This document shows, piece after piece, positions 13,501 through 27,489 of a DNA stretch of 64,000 nt. The number at the start of each line of letters is the position of its first letter. Position 1 is the first letter of the stretch. The translations under genes were made by a program, and so were the position numbers. Source of the DNA: Torymus aiolomorphi (taxonomy: Eukaryota > Arthropoda > Insecta > Hymenoptera > Torymidae). The stretch lies in the NCBI GenBank assembly GCA_036365515.1, contig CM070873.1, positions 69,065,529 to 69,129,528 on the forward strand, in the 5' to 3' direction. The notes beneath the pieces were generated by a model that made no database searches, was not told the origin of the DNA, and was given only the letters and a program-made list of their open reading frames with translations.

Positions 13501-13791
13501 TGAAGATCGTTGTGAAGTAGAGAGATTATCGTGAATAAAAGAGGAGTAGCCAGGTTGTATAGTAAGAGAAATTGAGCAAATGAAAAATCCTTTAACAGTT
13601 TCATTTTATATGGGAGTAGAATTAAATTGTGGAAGAGTCAGTTGAATTTCGCTTTGGACCTTTTCACTTATTTCTGAAATAATGTAGAATAAGTCATTGA
13701 AATCCCGAAACTTTGTAACGCAATATACTCAATTACGCATAAAATTGTGAATAAATTCTTCACCCCTACATAAAAAATAAATACATCAAAA

Positions 13792-15193
13792 CCCGTGTAA
13801 AAAAAAAAGTCTGGGCGAAGTCTTGCAGAAATCTGGCAGAAGTCTGGCTTGAAAAGTCTGACCAAAGTCTTGCATGTCGGACGATCCTAGACTTTTTGCC
13901 AGACTTTTTATATTTTCTATTAAAAGTCTTGGAAAAAATCCCCAGACTTTATCCAAGACTTTTCACCAGACTTAGCATACTGCGTAAAAAGTCTGGGAAA
14001 AATGACCAGACTTCATCCAAGACTTTTTACCAGACTTAGAATACAGCGCCAAAAAGTCTTGGAAAAGTGCCCAGACTTTTCGCCAGACTTTATCCCAGAC
14101 TTTTCGCCAGACTTTATTGTCCGCGCATGGAGGTTATGCACGCCCGGCACCTCCCGCATGCATCTTCCGCTGCAATCCCATGGTCACTGCTGTCATCATC
14201 GTCGTTGTCGCCGTCATCTGGAGATCTAATAATTATTGGAGACACAAAGAGTCGGGCTTTGTAAAACTCCAACCTACAAATTGAATTTCTCACAAAGCAT
14301 CTCTAGTACAGCGCAAGTAAATATTTTATAGTGAATTTTAACTTATCTGATGTTATCTCGGTGCTGTCCATTACAGTTCCTCATAAAAAATAGTTGCCAT
14401 TACTCGGGATTCCGGACAAATTTTGTAATCTAAACGTTTATAGCAAGATAAAAATATTTTGAAGTCGAAACAACATGAATTGAACGACAATCGTGTGAAC
14501 AATGTGAACATAGAGTATTCTGCAACTAGTTTCAAGTTATTTATGGACCTCAAAATATTTTCAGCTCGCCACATATTTTTGCTATTCAGTTCTTCTCTAT
14601 GTATGTGTCTAGAGAAGGTGCGAAGATTTTCCACGAGGAACTGTAATGGACAACACCTAGATAATAATCAGATAAGTTCCAATGTTCTATAAAATATTTA
14701 CTTGCACTGTAGAAGAGATGCTTTGTGAGGACTTCTATTTGCAGGTTGGAGTTTCACAAAGCCCGACTCTTTGTGTCTCCAAAAATTAATAGATATGCAG
14801 ATGACAGCGATAACGATGATCATGATAGCAGTGAGTGACCATGAGATTGCAGCAGAAGACTTATATGAGCATCGGTTTCATGCGGGAGGTGCCGGGCGTG
14901 TATAACCTCCATGCGCGGACAATAAAGTCTGGCGAAAAGTCTGGAAAAAAGTCTGGCGAAAAGTCTGGAATAAAGTCTGGCGAAAAGTCTGGGCACTTTT
15001 CCAAGACTTTTTGACGCTGTATTCTAAGTCTGGTAAAAAGTCTTGGATGAAGTTTGGGCATTTTCCCAGACTTTTAATAGAAAATATAAAAAGTCTGGCA
15101 AAAAGTCTAGGATCGTCCGACATGCAAGACTTTGGCCAGACTTTTCAAGCTAGACTTCTGCAAGACTTCGCCCAGACTTTTTTTTTACACGGG
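13792..15193. mobile_element. Foldback element with AGTCTGG internal repeats
   Basis: Two long inverted arms (about 13792-14384 and 14632-15193) enclose a spacer of about 250 bp. The outer ends read CCCGTGTAAAAAAAA and its complement. The outer 300 bp of each arm is made of many short degenerate direct repeats with the core AAAGTCTGG, often with CCAGACTT in inverted orientation. A unique inner part follows. Long inverted arms built of short repeats are typical of Foldback-type elements. The arms are very similar but differ by small indels. Open frames rich in repeated DFSPDF or RLFARL units in this region are shadows of the repeat. No transposase is encoded. A truncated relative lies at 24424-25512. 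Confidence 0.8.
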
Positions 15194-18100
15194 AAAGCTC
15201 ACCCCTGCAACTGAGAAAAGTTAAAATAAATTTAAAACCCCTTTTACCTCTTCATAAATAACTCGAAGAAAAAGGACTAAGTACATCTTTGACTACACAT
15301 CCATCTTTTAATATCAAAAAGGGAAAAGTCTCCCCTCTCCCTCGCGATATACATCAAAAACACGTTACATACCTTCGGCAAAGAGCCACCGAAATACATA
15401 ACTCTATCCTCCTCCTCCGTTCGCCTTCGCGCAAAGAGAAAAAGGCACACAAACACGCGCACGAGATCCTCTCTATACCTATATGTACAAAGAAGCTCGC
15501 GAGACTCGCGGTACAAAAAAGGGGGGGGAAGCGAAGGCAAAGGGTAGAGCTTTGCGCCGCTGCAGAAATATGAGACGCGGCGGGTGTATAACGAAAAAGG
15601 CGGCGGCATGCAAGAGGTCCGTCCGGCACGTCGTCCTCGGATTCGCCGACGCGGAAGAAAACGTGCGAGCATGCGGTTCCGTATTAGACGGCGCGACGAG
15701 GATGGACAAATGACACGGCGCGTGGGTATGGAAAAAAGACGAGAAGAAAGGGTCAGAGATGTCGAGGGTCCACTTTACAAAGTGCGAACGGGGGATTGAC
15801 TGCATTTGATTTTCGAGAAGGGTTGTTGTACTTCGTGTCGAGGATTTTACTTTGAATCAATGGAGAAGGTTTCGAATGGCGCAGTTTGATCTATTGTTTT
15901 TGTAAGGTTGGAATGGTTATTTAAAAATTTATTAGTGTTCAAGATTTCCTCCCAATATATCCACTGTCAGGATCGAAGCTTTATTATAATTTTGAATCTT
16001 CAATATATAAAAAGCTCAAAAAGATTTCTAACAAACAAAATAAACAATGTTTAAGACTTTAAAGATTAATTACAACTGCGCACTAACCATCGACGAACAG
16101 CGCAATTCAAAGCGAGAATAATCTCTCAGCGCATGCTCACGCAAACAAGGCGCCTTGCACAATCTAATACGGTATACTGTTACATCTCACTCTTATACGG
16201 GGCCGGGACTTAATTGGTCGCGGACATAATGGGGTTGTTCGACAGCACATGAAACCCTCTGTTACAAAGTGCGAATGTATACACGATGACAGCCTCTACA
16301 CCACTTCCTGATTGCACACGCAACGCGTAGACACACTTCTCGCATAAAACAGCCAGTCGTCTTTTTGCAACTCCTACGGCGATGCCTGCGCATAATTCCG
16401 TATATTAAATATGATAGAGGGTAATAGCAGCGCGTAATTACCCCTTTCGTACCTAAGTCGCAAACAAACGCACTTGGGCATAAATCTGCTTAATACCGGT
16501 ATCTGGAGAGAGAGAGAGAGAGAGAAAGAGGGAGTCAGAGCTTCAGGCAACAAAGGCGATACAGCAACGAGTCGGCTCTCGCTGTTCTCTCTTTTTCGAC
16601 GTCTCTATGAAACGGAGCCGCGGCGATAAGTGAAAAAGCGCGCGCGCGCGCCCGAGACTCTATTTCCATAGCGGTATATCCCTCGGGCGCTCAATTTACT
16701 TCCTCTAGCTTTTATTCAAATTAACCAAACGCAACTATATGAGCCGCAGCATTATGCAAATACTCTCATACGCCATTTCTCTCCTCTTGCTGAATAAACC
16801 TCGGCTTGTATTTTGTTTCGCGCGCGCGCGAGTATAAAGGAGGAAGAAAACTACGTTGCACACACACATACACAACTATCGACCTTGTCGCGGGTCGCGG
16901 AGGAAAAACAGAAAGACGCATCACGTGTATACGCGCGCGTAATTGCGAGCTTCGCGCCCGAGGCCCTATATAAGCAGCCGCGGAGACTAATGAATGGGAA
17001 GTTTATCGCTGGCGCGCATCACGGAGAAAGAGAAAGAGAGAAAGACAATACCACGTGCTCGTGCGGGGGTGGCGGTTGACGGATAACACGTGGGCGGCGA
17101 ACTCTGACCCAAGGTATTTAAAGATTGCGCATATAGAGTGCGTGTTACCACGGTGAGCAACGAGTGGGAGGAGACTCTCGTGCGATTATTATGGGAAGGG
17201 CTTCAATTAGCGAGTTATGCGGGTGCTTTATGAGGGGGATGGGAGGGGATTCTTTAACGCCGTGTTAATTTACTCGATTTGCGACTATTAATTTGCGATT
17301 ATAAAAGGGGCCGGAGAGAGAGAGAGAGGAGTAACGATCGGACAGGCCTGTATTACACTCTGAATGAGGCTATGTTACTTACTGGGCGTGCGTTGCTGAC
17401 TTATCTTTTTCGTTTCTAAATAATGACCGCGGAGAATGTTTAATGTTAGCACGTACAAATTTATCATTAAGGTCGTGAAATTAAAAAGTCACGTATAAAT
17501 TTTGCCCAAAGGCTGCGTGAGAGAGAACGACAAAACGCGCTGCAATATTCGTGCAGAAATTGTGAAAACCAAAGCCGGCGGCAGGGAAAAGAAACCGGAA
17601 CAATGGCTCAAGTCAGGCCTCGATTGCGAAATTAGGCGAGAGCTGCTATATACATGCACACATACGAGATGCAACGGTGAATCAGCTCGCGACAAAAGCC
17701 GACTTATATTCCCTCCGCGAACTCTCTTACTCTCCACCACACGTAAACTACTGCACGAAACGGGACAGTGGGCTCCGTTCTTTCGGAATGCGCGCACAGT
17801 TTGTCTGTCTCTCTCTCACTCTCGTTTCCCTCCCTTCCGTCGTTGTTATATGCCGCGCTCGCGGGATACGCGCTGGATTTAACGAGCGCTATACGGTGGG
17901 CTTTACGAGCGCGCGCGCAAGCGCATTGCCGTCTCTTTTTTTTTCCTTTTCGTGAATTCGTAGCGCGTGAGCGCGTATTACAATTAAAAATGAAAACCGC
18001 TAGGAAAATTTTACGTTCCTCGTTGGATTAAGTGCATTTAATTAGTTCTCTCGCGAACGCTCGCTCGCTCGCTCTTTCTGTTTGCTTAACTAATTAAGCC

Positions 18101-21100
18101 GTGCGAGAGATGGGGGATAACGAGGCGCTCGAAGATGATGCGGTGAATTCTTCAGCGCGGTAATTGACAGTAATTGGATGCCTGAAAATGGCGAGAGAGC
18201 CTGGCAGGCGCTCGCGTGTAATTTTGTGTTTTAGTCTTGAAAATTATACTTTGCTTACATAGTTGTTAGCCGCCGGGATATAACAATGGAGTCTGATAGT
18301 CCATGCATGAATTTTAAGAACACGAAGATAAGCTAACATTCTTGATTATTAACAATTAGCTGAAATAACTATGTTTCGCATGTTAAGAACTTATATCTTT
18401 CGAAGGATAGAATCATTATAATTATTATTATATGATAATAATTTCTAGCATTGAAAGATGATGCTATACTTTGTAAACGGTAACTAACTTTATAATTCAA
18501 AAACTTGGAAAAATTGTATCAACTTGAGCCGCATAAAAACTAAAACCATATCTTCCAAACCCGAAGAATCTCCTCCAACTCCCCGAGAACTCCGCAAAGG
18601 CGACACCACCTTCCAACTCCTGAACTAAAACCCCCGCCGCGCCTCTTAATAAAACTTTTATTCAACGCCTATTAAGAATTCCACCTTCTCCGCACCCTCA
18701 GCAAAAAAAAGAAACCCCTTTTCCCTTTCAAATCCCCGTCTATATACAGAAAAAGGAGTGCAGCAGTAGCCCCCTCTGTGTCTTTCGAGAACGCTTTATC
18801 AAGTTCCCTGAAGTTGGATTATACATTTCTGGCGCGCGCGCGGGGGGCACTTTTCTTTATACTTCAGTGGCGCCGTCGCGCGTGGATGTTTATGAGCGGG
18901 ATTACGCCCGTCCGAGGTCCGCGCGAAGTGAAAATGGAATTTTCGTCGGAGATACATTGTATTGAATTTTATGGGCGCAGGCAGAGGAAAGAAAATTGGA
19001 ACGGCGTAGGCTTATATAGGTATTGGACGGGCTAAAACGGTGGTTGCTGTTGTTTTTGGTCGTGTTTGTGTTATTTAAAGTAAACACGTGGTATGAGGGG
19101 CGGAAAAAAGTGGTTGGAAGATGTTATTGGAATGTATGAAGGTATTAAGTGGAATAAGCAGGATCCAGTAAGACATTTATCATGAGCGTAAATGTGCCTC
19201 ACGTACGTGTGGATTAATCAGCTTTAGGCGAAATCTCCCTTTTGATGAATTTGTGTATTTACCTTGCTCTTCATTTTATCATGCTTAAGGATCTTCTTTA
19301 TTTTCGTGCAGACGCGTGTGACCTACTTTGCGAATAAAATTTCCAAAACTCTCATGCGAAGTAATATCTTTAAAACAACGGCTTTACATCAAGCGGATAA
19401 AAGTGGTTTAAATTAGCCGCTGGCTACTTTAACCGCAAGACCAAAAATTTGAAAAGATAATTAAATTCAGTCTTAATCAGAGATAATTGTGAAAGTTGTA
19501 TATTTCTGTAACACAATGATAATTTTCTATATAAAAGGGATAAAAAGAGCGTTCAAATGATTACCATCAGCGGCCTTTGTTCTATTTTTAACTTTTTCAC
19601 TTTCCTCGCGCTATCGCGAAATCAATGCCACGCCGTTTCGCTCCCGCATCTCTCATCATCTCGCGGCGCTCTATAACTGCCACGGCGGCTCCGCGCGTGC
19701 GAGCAGCTCCCATAAACCCTTTCTCCCCGACGTAAAATCGCAATGGAATTCCAATCCGCGCGTCGCCTTTTTTCCACCTCGTCGCATTGGCGTCAGTCGT
19801 TCACTGGGCCTCTCTTGCGCTCACTCTCTAATATCCTTTCTCACAGCTATACCGTGCAAAAAGCGAATCGCCGCAAATAGCATCGCCGAGTCACTCGACA
19901 ATGATCGCCATCGCGCGCGCGCGGTAAAAGTGAAACGCGCGCCGCATCTTGGTAGCCTTTATTTTAATCTCCGCGAGTGAGAGAGAGAGTGAAAGAGTGC
20001 TTTTTCATGCGCACGCGCGAGTTTTTGCGCGTTCTCGCGGTATAAGTAATAAAAAGGCAACGCCGCGTGAGCTTTTCGCGAGGCGAGTTTTGTAGGCTGG
20101 AAATTATATCCTTTCGCGGTTCTGAGTATACGGGTGAGTCGAGGGGAGAGAGAGAGAGCCATTGACCCTTGCGCGCGCGCACTTGTGCCCCGCGTGCTTT
20201 TGTCTTTGCTGAAACGCGGATTTTCTTCTCGCTTCTGTGCGCAGTGCAATGGTTTTTGTGATGGAGGCTTTTGAATGAATTTAATTTTTGCCCTGAAGTG
20301 AGGGGAAAAAAGTGGTACAAAGAATGAAGAAATAAGTGTAGTCTGTTTCAGGGTTGCTTTGGCAAACAATTTTCGTAAGAATATGAAATATTTAACGTAA
20401 GGTTATAATCAATTGTAGCTTAGAGTGAATTTTTAAAAAACCAATTTAAAATGTTGATTTTGTATAACTTTATTCTAATAGATATAAATGATAATTTAAA
20501 TAAAACCTTAGCACATTTGTTTATAGATAATAAAGTAAAACTCTTTAATAAGAAATACGTAACACTTTCCCTTTAGGAAAGTAAGAGTGATAACGATCAT
20601 ACGTGACTGTCATTCCAAAAAAAATTCAAATTGTCCTCTGTTGTTAAAACGAGATTAAACGTTTGATTGTACTTAATTGTACGAAACGGCCAGGTTGAGC
20701 GATAAAGCTAGAATAGCAGTAATCACCATAAATCCACCAAAGACTTCTGTGTAATTTTACGTTTGTAAACAGTCGTTACGTTTTACAAGTGAAATTCCGT
20801 ATCGCTTCGGGCAAATTTGATGATTAGTGCTCTGAGAACGACAAAAATCATTCCAGGGAAGCTGATTTTGAGCTGTAAGCGGGAAATCGGGCATTGACTA
20901 TCTTAAAGTTTAAGGACCGCAAACCACGAAAGACTTTAGTTAACTCCGAGTAGCCACTCCTAAGCTACGAAGTAATTACGAGTACGAGGAAAAGAAAGTT
21001 TCCTTGCCGCTGATAAGTCGTTTGCTTTGAGGTACTTGCAAATTATCGAAAACTGTTAGATCACGATCTTTGCTTAAAAACTTCCTTCATTTTAATTCAG

Positions 21101-23810
21101 ACTACTTAATGTACTCACAGCTACAATTATGGTATGTTGCGCGACATACCAATGGTAAATTTAAATTTGTTTTATAAAATATTTATGTTCTTCTATATAA
21201 AATTTATTGAAATATGGCCCAATAAAAGATTGTTTATTGAAAAATTCAATAAAATTTTATTAGTAATAAAATACATTAGAAAGCTCACTTGAATCTAATT
21301 GAGATAGTCTATTATAATCACAGCCTTTAAGAGTCATATAATTCTTTATATCACCAATAATAAATATTACGTTACATACGTTTCATTTTATCATGATGCA
21401 CATGTAAAAACCAAAACAGATATAAGTAAAGCCGCATTCTTATACATTTATATAATCAACAAATAAATATAAATAATTGCCGTCATAATTATATATTCTA
21501 CTACAAAATCAACCCATTATCTCACTATATATACTTTCACTACTTCCACAAAAGATAAACTCCCTCAAAACATCAAATCCCTCACTTTACACAGCATTAG
21601 GACCGCATAACCAGCCACCTTTTCCCTACAATATCCATCAACTCCCTCCCATGGCACCAGCACGTATTTCAAAATTCAAAATTGCCTCGCTCGCCGTCGT
21701 ACGGATCTCGTTACGTGATTCACGGGACACGCGCGCAGCGGCAACGAAAGTAGGAAACAATGCAAAGTGACTCACGAAGGTCCGCGCGCGTGCGCCAAAA
21801 AGAACGCGTTAGAAAGTGCACTGCACGCGCGTCCGCAGGCTAATTCCGCGCATAATCCGCGAGGGGAGAAAAAAAATATGCGCGATTCGAGGCGCGCGAT
21901 ATACCCGGCGCGTTTATCGTAATGTGAATCATCAGCGGTGGTGATATTAACGGAATATATCGCGCTTGTAAGCGCTTTCTGATGCGAAGGAAAGCGAAAT
22001 GGCGTGAGGTGGTTACGTAACGGAACACGTTTCTATATGCGATGATCGTGGGTACTTCGGTAAAGTGTTGTTACTTATTATAATTCGCGTATCTAATTCT
22101 GGGCGAAGATTAAGTGATTTTATAGGCGAATCACGTTCTGTGTATTTTTTTGTTGAGGTTATATCGTTATAATTATGGTTCCCCTATCATTTTGGTATCA
22201 TGTAATGTTCTAACATAGAAGATCGTCGATTTATTTTTCGTAAAAACTTTGAATACTTTATCTTAACTTTGTTATCTAATGCTATTGTTGAATAAATTAT
22301 TATAAAATGAATTAACATAGAGAAGTAGCCAATTCGAAAGCAAAGTCATCATACAAGATACCAATAAAGGAACGAAATTATAAAGTTTTTTCTTCTCATT
22401 TCACTTTAGACACAAAAGGCCTATTCTTTCATCCCGCATCACCATACCCGTCACCTACCTCTCATCCCCAGATAACCCCGATCAAAATTTCAATCTCAAA
22501 AACTACACCGCCGCCACGAGAGCGCACACAAAGACCGCATAAAATCCATCTCTTACGGTGCGCCCCGCACATCATGATGGAGAAAAAACCACGCGATTCG
22601 ATTCGCGATCTAACGCGTGCGCGCGCCACTCCGTCTCGTCACCTCGCGCGGTTGAATCATCATTGCGCGCGGTAAAAGTGTGCCTGACGCAACGGCCGCA
22701 TATCCTTGGCTATCCGCGGATACGGAGAAATGACAGGTGACAGCTAGTCTCTCTCTCTCTTGCACGCGCGATGTATTTTCGAAAACGGCCGATCGGTGTG
22801 TCTTTTGAGTCGCGTGGTGTTTTATAAACACGCAGTACTAGGCGAGGGTGGAATTGTCGGCTAGACGGATAACATAAGTCCGGAGTAATGGTTTGCGGCG
22901 CGTGTATGTTTGTCTCCGGCGTGACGCGGATTAATGGTTACGTCTGGTTTGAGTGCAGCTGTAAGACGGCGAGTATAGAGAGTGAGAGGGATTTTGTTTT
23001 CAGGCGTATAATTGCGCAGAAGTCAAAATCGTGATTTGCTTTGAAAGTGAGTTATTGTCGGTAGGTGTTTTAGCGGTCTCGATTCGTTTAAGAGGTTCTA
23101 TTCGAATGCACAATTGGATCGATTCTCTTTCTCTCTTAGAGTTTGGAATTGAATGAAAATGAAAAGGTTATTGCGTGTTTAGATTTAATCGCTCTTTTGT
23201 GGTTCTAATAATTAATAAGTTTTGAAATTTTTATCAATGCAAGTCGCGATAAAATACAGTACAGGTTGCACAGTTTTCATTTCAATAATGAACACTGCAT
23301 ATTCAAGGCTTGTAGTATTTTAAATCTATGAAATTCGAAATCGCAAAGATTTTTTCACAAAGATATTTACTTGAATACAACGTTATATAAAACATAGTCA
23401 ACAAATTCCGAAAGTGAATTCTGATCGATATCGCTAAAAATCAATTTTACTGGAATTCGATATATGAATACTGAAACCAAAAGGAAACCTCGATAATAAT
23501 TCTTATTTCATAAACTCCCACTATAAACAACTTAATGATGTAAGAAAATAGCAAGAAAACTTGGAGACAGACTATACTGTCCCACATTTACCTATAAACG
23601 ACAAACAGCTCCGTCGCTGATCGCCGACAATAAAACACATAATACGCAATGCGCGCAGAGCCATCACACACGACTCGCGCGTATAATCGTATTCACCGAA
23701 AAGGCATAAATTTAAGCGCTGAAAGCCCATTTCATGCCCCGACGCTGCAATTACGCTAAAACGTGTACACATAAACCCGGCGAAAGCAAAAATCCGTACG
23801 CGCTGATATT

Positions 23811-23814
<4 letters not shown>

Positions 23815-23865
<51 letters not shown>
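23815..23865. repeat. (CT)n microsatellite
   Basis: An uninterrupted CT dinucleotide run of about 51 bases lies on the left flank of a CpG-rich island. Confidence 0.95.
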
Positions 23866-23867
<2 letters not shown>

Positions 23868-24020
23868 CCGCGGCTAATAGAATAATTATGCCGCGCGCCG
23901 TTTCTCAGCGTATTACCCGCACGCTGCCTAATTAGCAATATCGCGCATACCTCCACGTGCAACTTTTCAGTGCCCCCTTCGTCCATATCAACAAAAACCA
24001 AGTCAGCGCGCGGCGGATCT

Positions 24021-24067
24021 ACACACACACACACACACACCCACACACACACACACACACACACACA
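24021..24067. repeat. (AC)n microsatellite
   Basis: An AC run of 47 bases with one C insertion in the middle. Confidence 0.95.
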
Positions 24068-24423
24068 GCACATTGTCGCTGGTGACGGCTTTGGGAAAAG
24101 AGAAGGCAAAATCTTCTCGCGGGAGCATGTGTATAAATCCGATCTGTATCATAGAGCGAGCGCTTTATGTCGTTTGATCCGACGGGAGGGAGATGTGCGC
24201 GCGCGTTCCGGAGATGCTGATGATGCCGCGCGACGATACGCGCACGTTCGTCCGAGCGAGGAAGACGGAGGAGACGCGAGAGACAGTCATTCGAGATCTC
24301 TGAGACACGTGGGGTCGAGGAAATATCGTAATATATCGTGGAATGATGGAGTGCTTCCGGAATGGGAGAATGCAGAGGTTACCTCGCACTGAGATAATAC
24401 ATACACTGGGAGTTGCAGTTGCA

Positions 24424-25511
24424 TAAAAAAATATTTTACAAAAAATTTCAACTTATCTGATAAAGACTTAATTGCTGTTCATCGTGGTTTGACGTGGAAC
24501 TCAATTCCGTGTGTTTTGCATCTTTCTGCGCGTAGGGTATTTTGCATACATGAAGAAATTTATGAGCAAAAGTTAAAAAATTTTTTACAGTCTAGAAACA
24601 ACATAAAACTGTCGTCTGACGTGTTTTGTCGACTATCTAAATATATATATAATCATAGCAACGTGTTCAATAAAAAGAATGTTGAACTATAGTTTTACGA
24701 CGTTTTCAACGAACTTTGGAATATTTTCAACGCACTATATGAATTCGACTTAATAATTTCCCCACGTCAGCATAATATCCTACAGAGGGATGAATAACAC
24801 AAGGAATTGAGTTCCACGTCAAACCGCGATGAACAGCGATTAAATCTTTATCAGATAAGTTGACATTTTTTGTAAAATATTTTCTTATACCATGAAAACG
24901 ATACTTTGTGGTCTACGTATATTTTCAGTTTGGAGCGTTGCCTTAAATCTCTGCAAATCCAAAAACAGCGAGGAAAAAAGCTTTGTAGCTCGGCGGGAGT
25001 GTCAGTGAATGCGATAACGACAACGACGGAGACAACGGCAACGTGGGGGATTTTGGTTAGAGTAGAGCATGGGCACAGACCTCACGTCTGCTAAGCTCCA
25101 CGTCTTCAAAATCACGCATTCTCTGCGCTGCCATTCAGGGCGCAAGGTCATGATGTGGCCGACGGTAATGCTGACCTGACACTGCAGGACTTCGACGTTG
25201 GTTTTGCAACAGCAAAAAACGAGGCAAAAGTCTGGCACAAATCCTAACAAAAAGTCTAGCAGAAAGTCTGGCAGACAGACTGACATTAAGTCTGGCATAA
25301 AGTCTGGTACGTTTGACAGACTTTTCAAACCGAATAAAAAGTCTGGTAAAAAGTCTGGAAAAAAGTCTCAGATAAAGTCTGGAAAATTTTTCCAAGACTT
25401 CTCAGAGTAAGATTTAAAAGTCTGGAAAAAGTCTGGGATCGTCCGACCTGCAAGACTTTGGCCAGATTTTTGAAGCCAGACTTTAGCAAGACTGTCCAGA
25501 CTTTTTTTTAT

Positions 25512-25512
<1 letters not shown>
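24424..25512. mobile_element. Truncated foldback relative with AGTCTGG repeats
   Basis: An inner inverted repeat pairs about 24424-24530 with about 24785-24887; both share the TCAACTTATCTGATAAAG segment. The right side continues through a unique part into AAAGTCTGG repeats (about 25220-25512) and ends in a T-run like the 13792-15193 element. The matching left outer arm is missing, so this copy is 5'-deleted or rearranged. The unique part carries a degenerate GACAACGACGG-type run also seen in the first element, which confirms the relationship. No coding sequence. Confidence 0.7.
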
Positions 25513-25513
<1 letters not shown>

Positions 25514-25586
<73 letters not shown>

Positions 25587-25593
25587 TGTGTGT
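25514..25593. repeat. (GT)n microsatellite
   Basis: A GT run of about 80 bases with one A interruption. It lies exactly between the foldback remnant and the next TIR element and may have grown from a transposon end or insertion site. Confidence 0.95.
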
Positions 25594-25598
25594 CCGAA

Positions 25599-26928
25599 CA
25601 CTGAGAAAAATAGATAGCAAAATTTATTATAAGTGTATAAAAAATTACTATATTATGTATAAACGGTGAGACATACTTGCTGCATTATGGCGAATTTTTA
25701 TTATAATAATAGAAATAATTAATATATTTCAGAATAATTTTTCTAACAGTTAATTATAAAAATTATTATATTACATAGTAAACTTTCATTCTAGTAAATA
25801 TTCCATCTGATCATAAGAAATTTTGCTACTCAACATAGTAAAAATTGCCACACCAGTTAGTACTTTCTGCGCACGTCAAGGCGCACATGTGGCTGGGTGA
25901 GGTTATTAATGTTTGTCCCGCAATTTCAGTTTGCATTGCTTTTAAGTAAATAAAACATCGAAAAACTCGATTCAATTATTTTATTTTTATATTATGCAAA
26001 TGAATTACAAGCTATTGTAGGTATTATCATAGTTATTTATTGCCATCAAATTATTATTGAAGCTTTCTCATAACCGAAGGTAGCAAATATATCAGTTCCA
26101 AAATTATATACTCAAAAGTCTCATGTGGGTAAGCGGTTCCGAATACTGTGTCAAGGGTTCGAATCCAGTCATAGTCGAAAAAAAGTTTTAATTTCTCAAT
26201 TTATTTATTTTAAAATTAAATATATATCTCTTAAAAAAGTGATGACAGAAATATGAAGCCGAAATAAAACGTTTGCAATTGGTCATGTCTGCTTAAAGAA
26301 GACCGTGATTGATCGACGGCGACGTTACCTTTTCGCTTAAGGTCTTAGCTGATTGGTCCAAATAAAACCCACAAAGTTTGGAATTATGAAATATTTAAAC
26401 TCAAAATGTAAGTCATAATGATATTTATGACTTAAAATTTGGTTTGGCGTGACAAAAAAATATTAAAATTTTATCCCTACAGTTAAAATGAAGGACTATG
26501 AATACTGCTCTGATTACAGTTAAATTTCTAGCCTCCAAATTTTTCTATTTTAGGAATAAACTGAAATAAATACAATCCAAGTTTCAATAAAAATATTGGA
26601 TAAATTTGCGTATTTTAAAAAGTAAAATAAATTTTAAATTCATAATATTTCAATATTAATTGTATAAGCCAAGGTAAAGGAAGAGCGCGCGCAGCGCGGC
26701 TGAACTTGCTAGTATCATTAAACGCTAAACATATATACAGAGATAGTCCTGTAAATAAGAAATAATGAAAATGAAAATTAAATTTTTTTAAAATTCGAGC
26801 TCAATCGGAAAAATTACTATGTTGGATAGCAAAAATTAATACAATTAAAGTATGTCTCGACGTTGTTACAAAATATAGTAATTTTTCTTACGTTTATAAT
26901 AAATTTTCCTGTAACATTTTTCTCAGTA
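25599..26928 (+). mobile_element. TIR element with tRNA-like and Helitron-end-like cargo, copy 2
   Basis: This 1,330-bp element begins CACTGAGAAAAATAG and ends TTTTTCTCAGTA. About 60 bp of subterminal sequence is inverted with mismatches. Its core matches the 7776-8871 copy: a CCCGCAATTTNAG segment, a stretch beginning GAAGGTAGC and running to CAGTTCCAAAATT, a tRNA-like module, a CTCTTAAAAAAGTGATG segment, and a GC-rich hairpin (26684-26700) followed by CTAG and then T (26709-26713). It is more diverged than copy 1 and has no open frame of note. The flanks do not show a clean TA pair (AA on the left, TA on the right). Confidence 0.75.
26112..26175 (+). repeat. tRNA-like module with intact B-box
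   Basis: The segment aligns with the tRNA-like part of copy 1: a shared GTGGGTAAG stretch, then the B-box-like GGGTTCGAATCCA. The anticodon arm is eroded. It lies in the same place within the TIR element as in copy 1. It is not a functional tRNA gene. Confidence 0.5.
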
Positions 26929-27489
26929 TAGACAACCATATCTCAGGATCTACTCAATCGATTTTAACAAGATTCTTTTTTTTCGTTTTACATACAGTAA
27001 AGAAAAATATTACCACGAAAATTTGTATGGCTGTGACGGATATAAATTTAGAAAAATTCTTTCACTATTTTCGAAGAAAAAAAATAGTTTATAAAAAAAA
27101 GTGATTTTCTTAATCGCACGATAACTGGAGTAAAATTGGCTTAACCGCTTTGAAATTTTTTCTAGGGATAGATTTTGGATATCTTTCGGCTGAAGTAGTA
27201 TTCTATAAATTTCAGAGATATTTGAGATTAAAATTTTGTTTAACCTTTTTTTCAAATAGTAATTTCTCGGGAACAGCTCGATGTATCAGTTTGAAATCTA
27301 TAAACAATTTAGTGTGTAGCATAGGCAATGTGTAAAATTTCATCAAGAAACTATGATTTGAAATAAAAGTTATTTAGTAATTTTAAGGTTTTGAAGTTAA
27401 TATTATAATCAATTATTTTATTCATTGTTACGAGTGAGAAATCGCAGATAAATAAATAAATGAAGGAGGACTCGATAAAAAAACGGCAC

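Larger units (their letters stand above)
8874..13790. other. Non-coding stretch with four CpG-rich islands
   Basis: AT-rich DNA surrounds islands with flips near 9690, 11100, 12190 and 13140. An ACT trinucleotide run lies at 10967-10983. The island near 11040-11200 mixes CpG with repeated TAATTA-type homeodomain cores, which would suit an enhancer, but that is a guess. At 12193-12214 a short ATG-initiated stretch meets CAG followed by GTGAGT on the + strand. This is a possible small exon end without a strong upstream pyrimidine tract. Confidence 0.5.
15194..24420. other. Non-coding stretch with about eight CpG-rich islands
   Basis: No gene is supported. Islands flip from C-rich to G-rich near 15520, 16980, 18040, 18800, 19950, 21840, 22720 and 24080. 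Short GA runs occur near 16505-16526 and 17315-17328. Between islands the DNA is AT-rich (for example 18240-18530 and 20360-20640). The part at 20640-21060 has balanced composition and no repeats, so it could be a conserved non-coding element or untranslated exon. I see no open frame of interest there. Confidence 0.5.

Noticed and set aside
14002..14264. Open frames rich in repeated DFSPDF and RLFARL units (also 14861-15123 and 25135-25410)
   Set aside because: They are translations of the AAAGTCTGG repeats in foldback elements, occur in several frames on both strands, and have no protein family signature.
23756..24392. Frames crossing the (CT)n and (AC)n tracts
   Set aside because: Histidine-threonine, valine-cysteine and arginine-glutamate runs are microsatellite translations.
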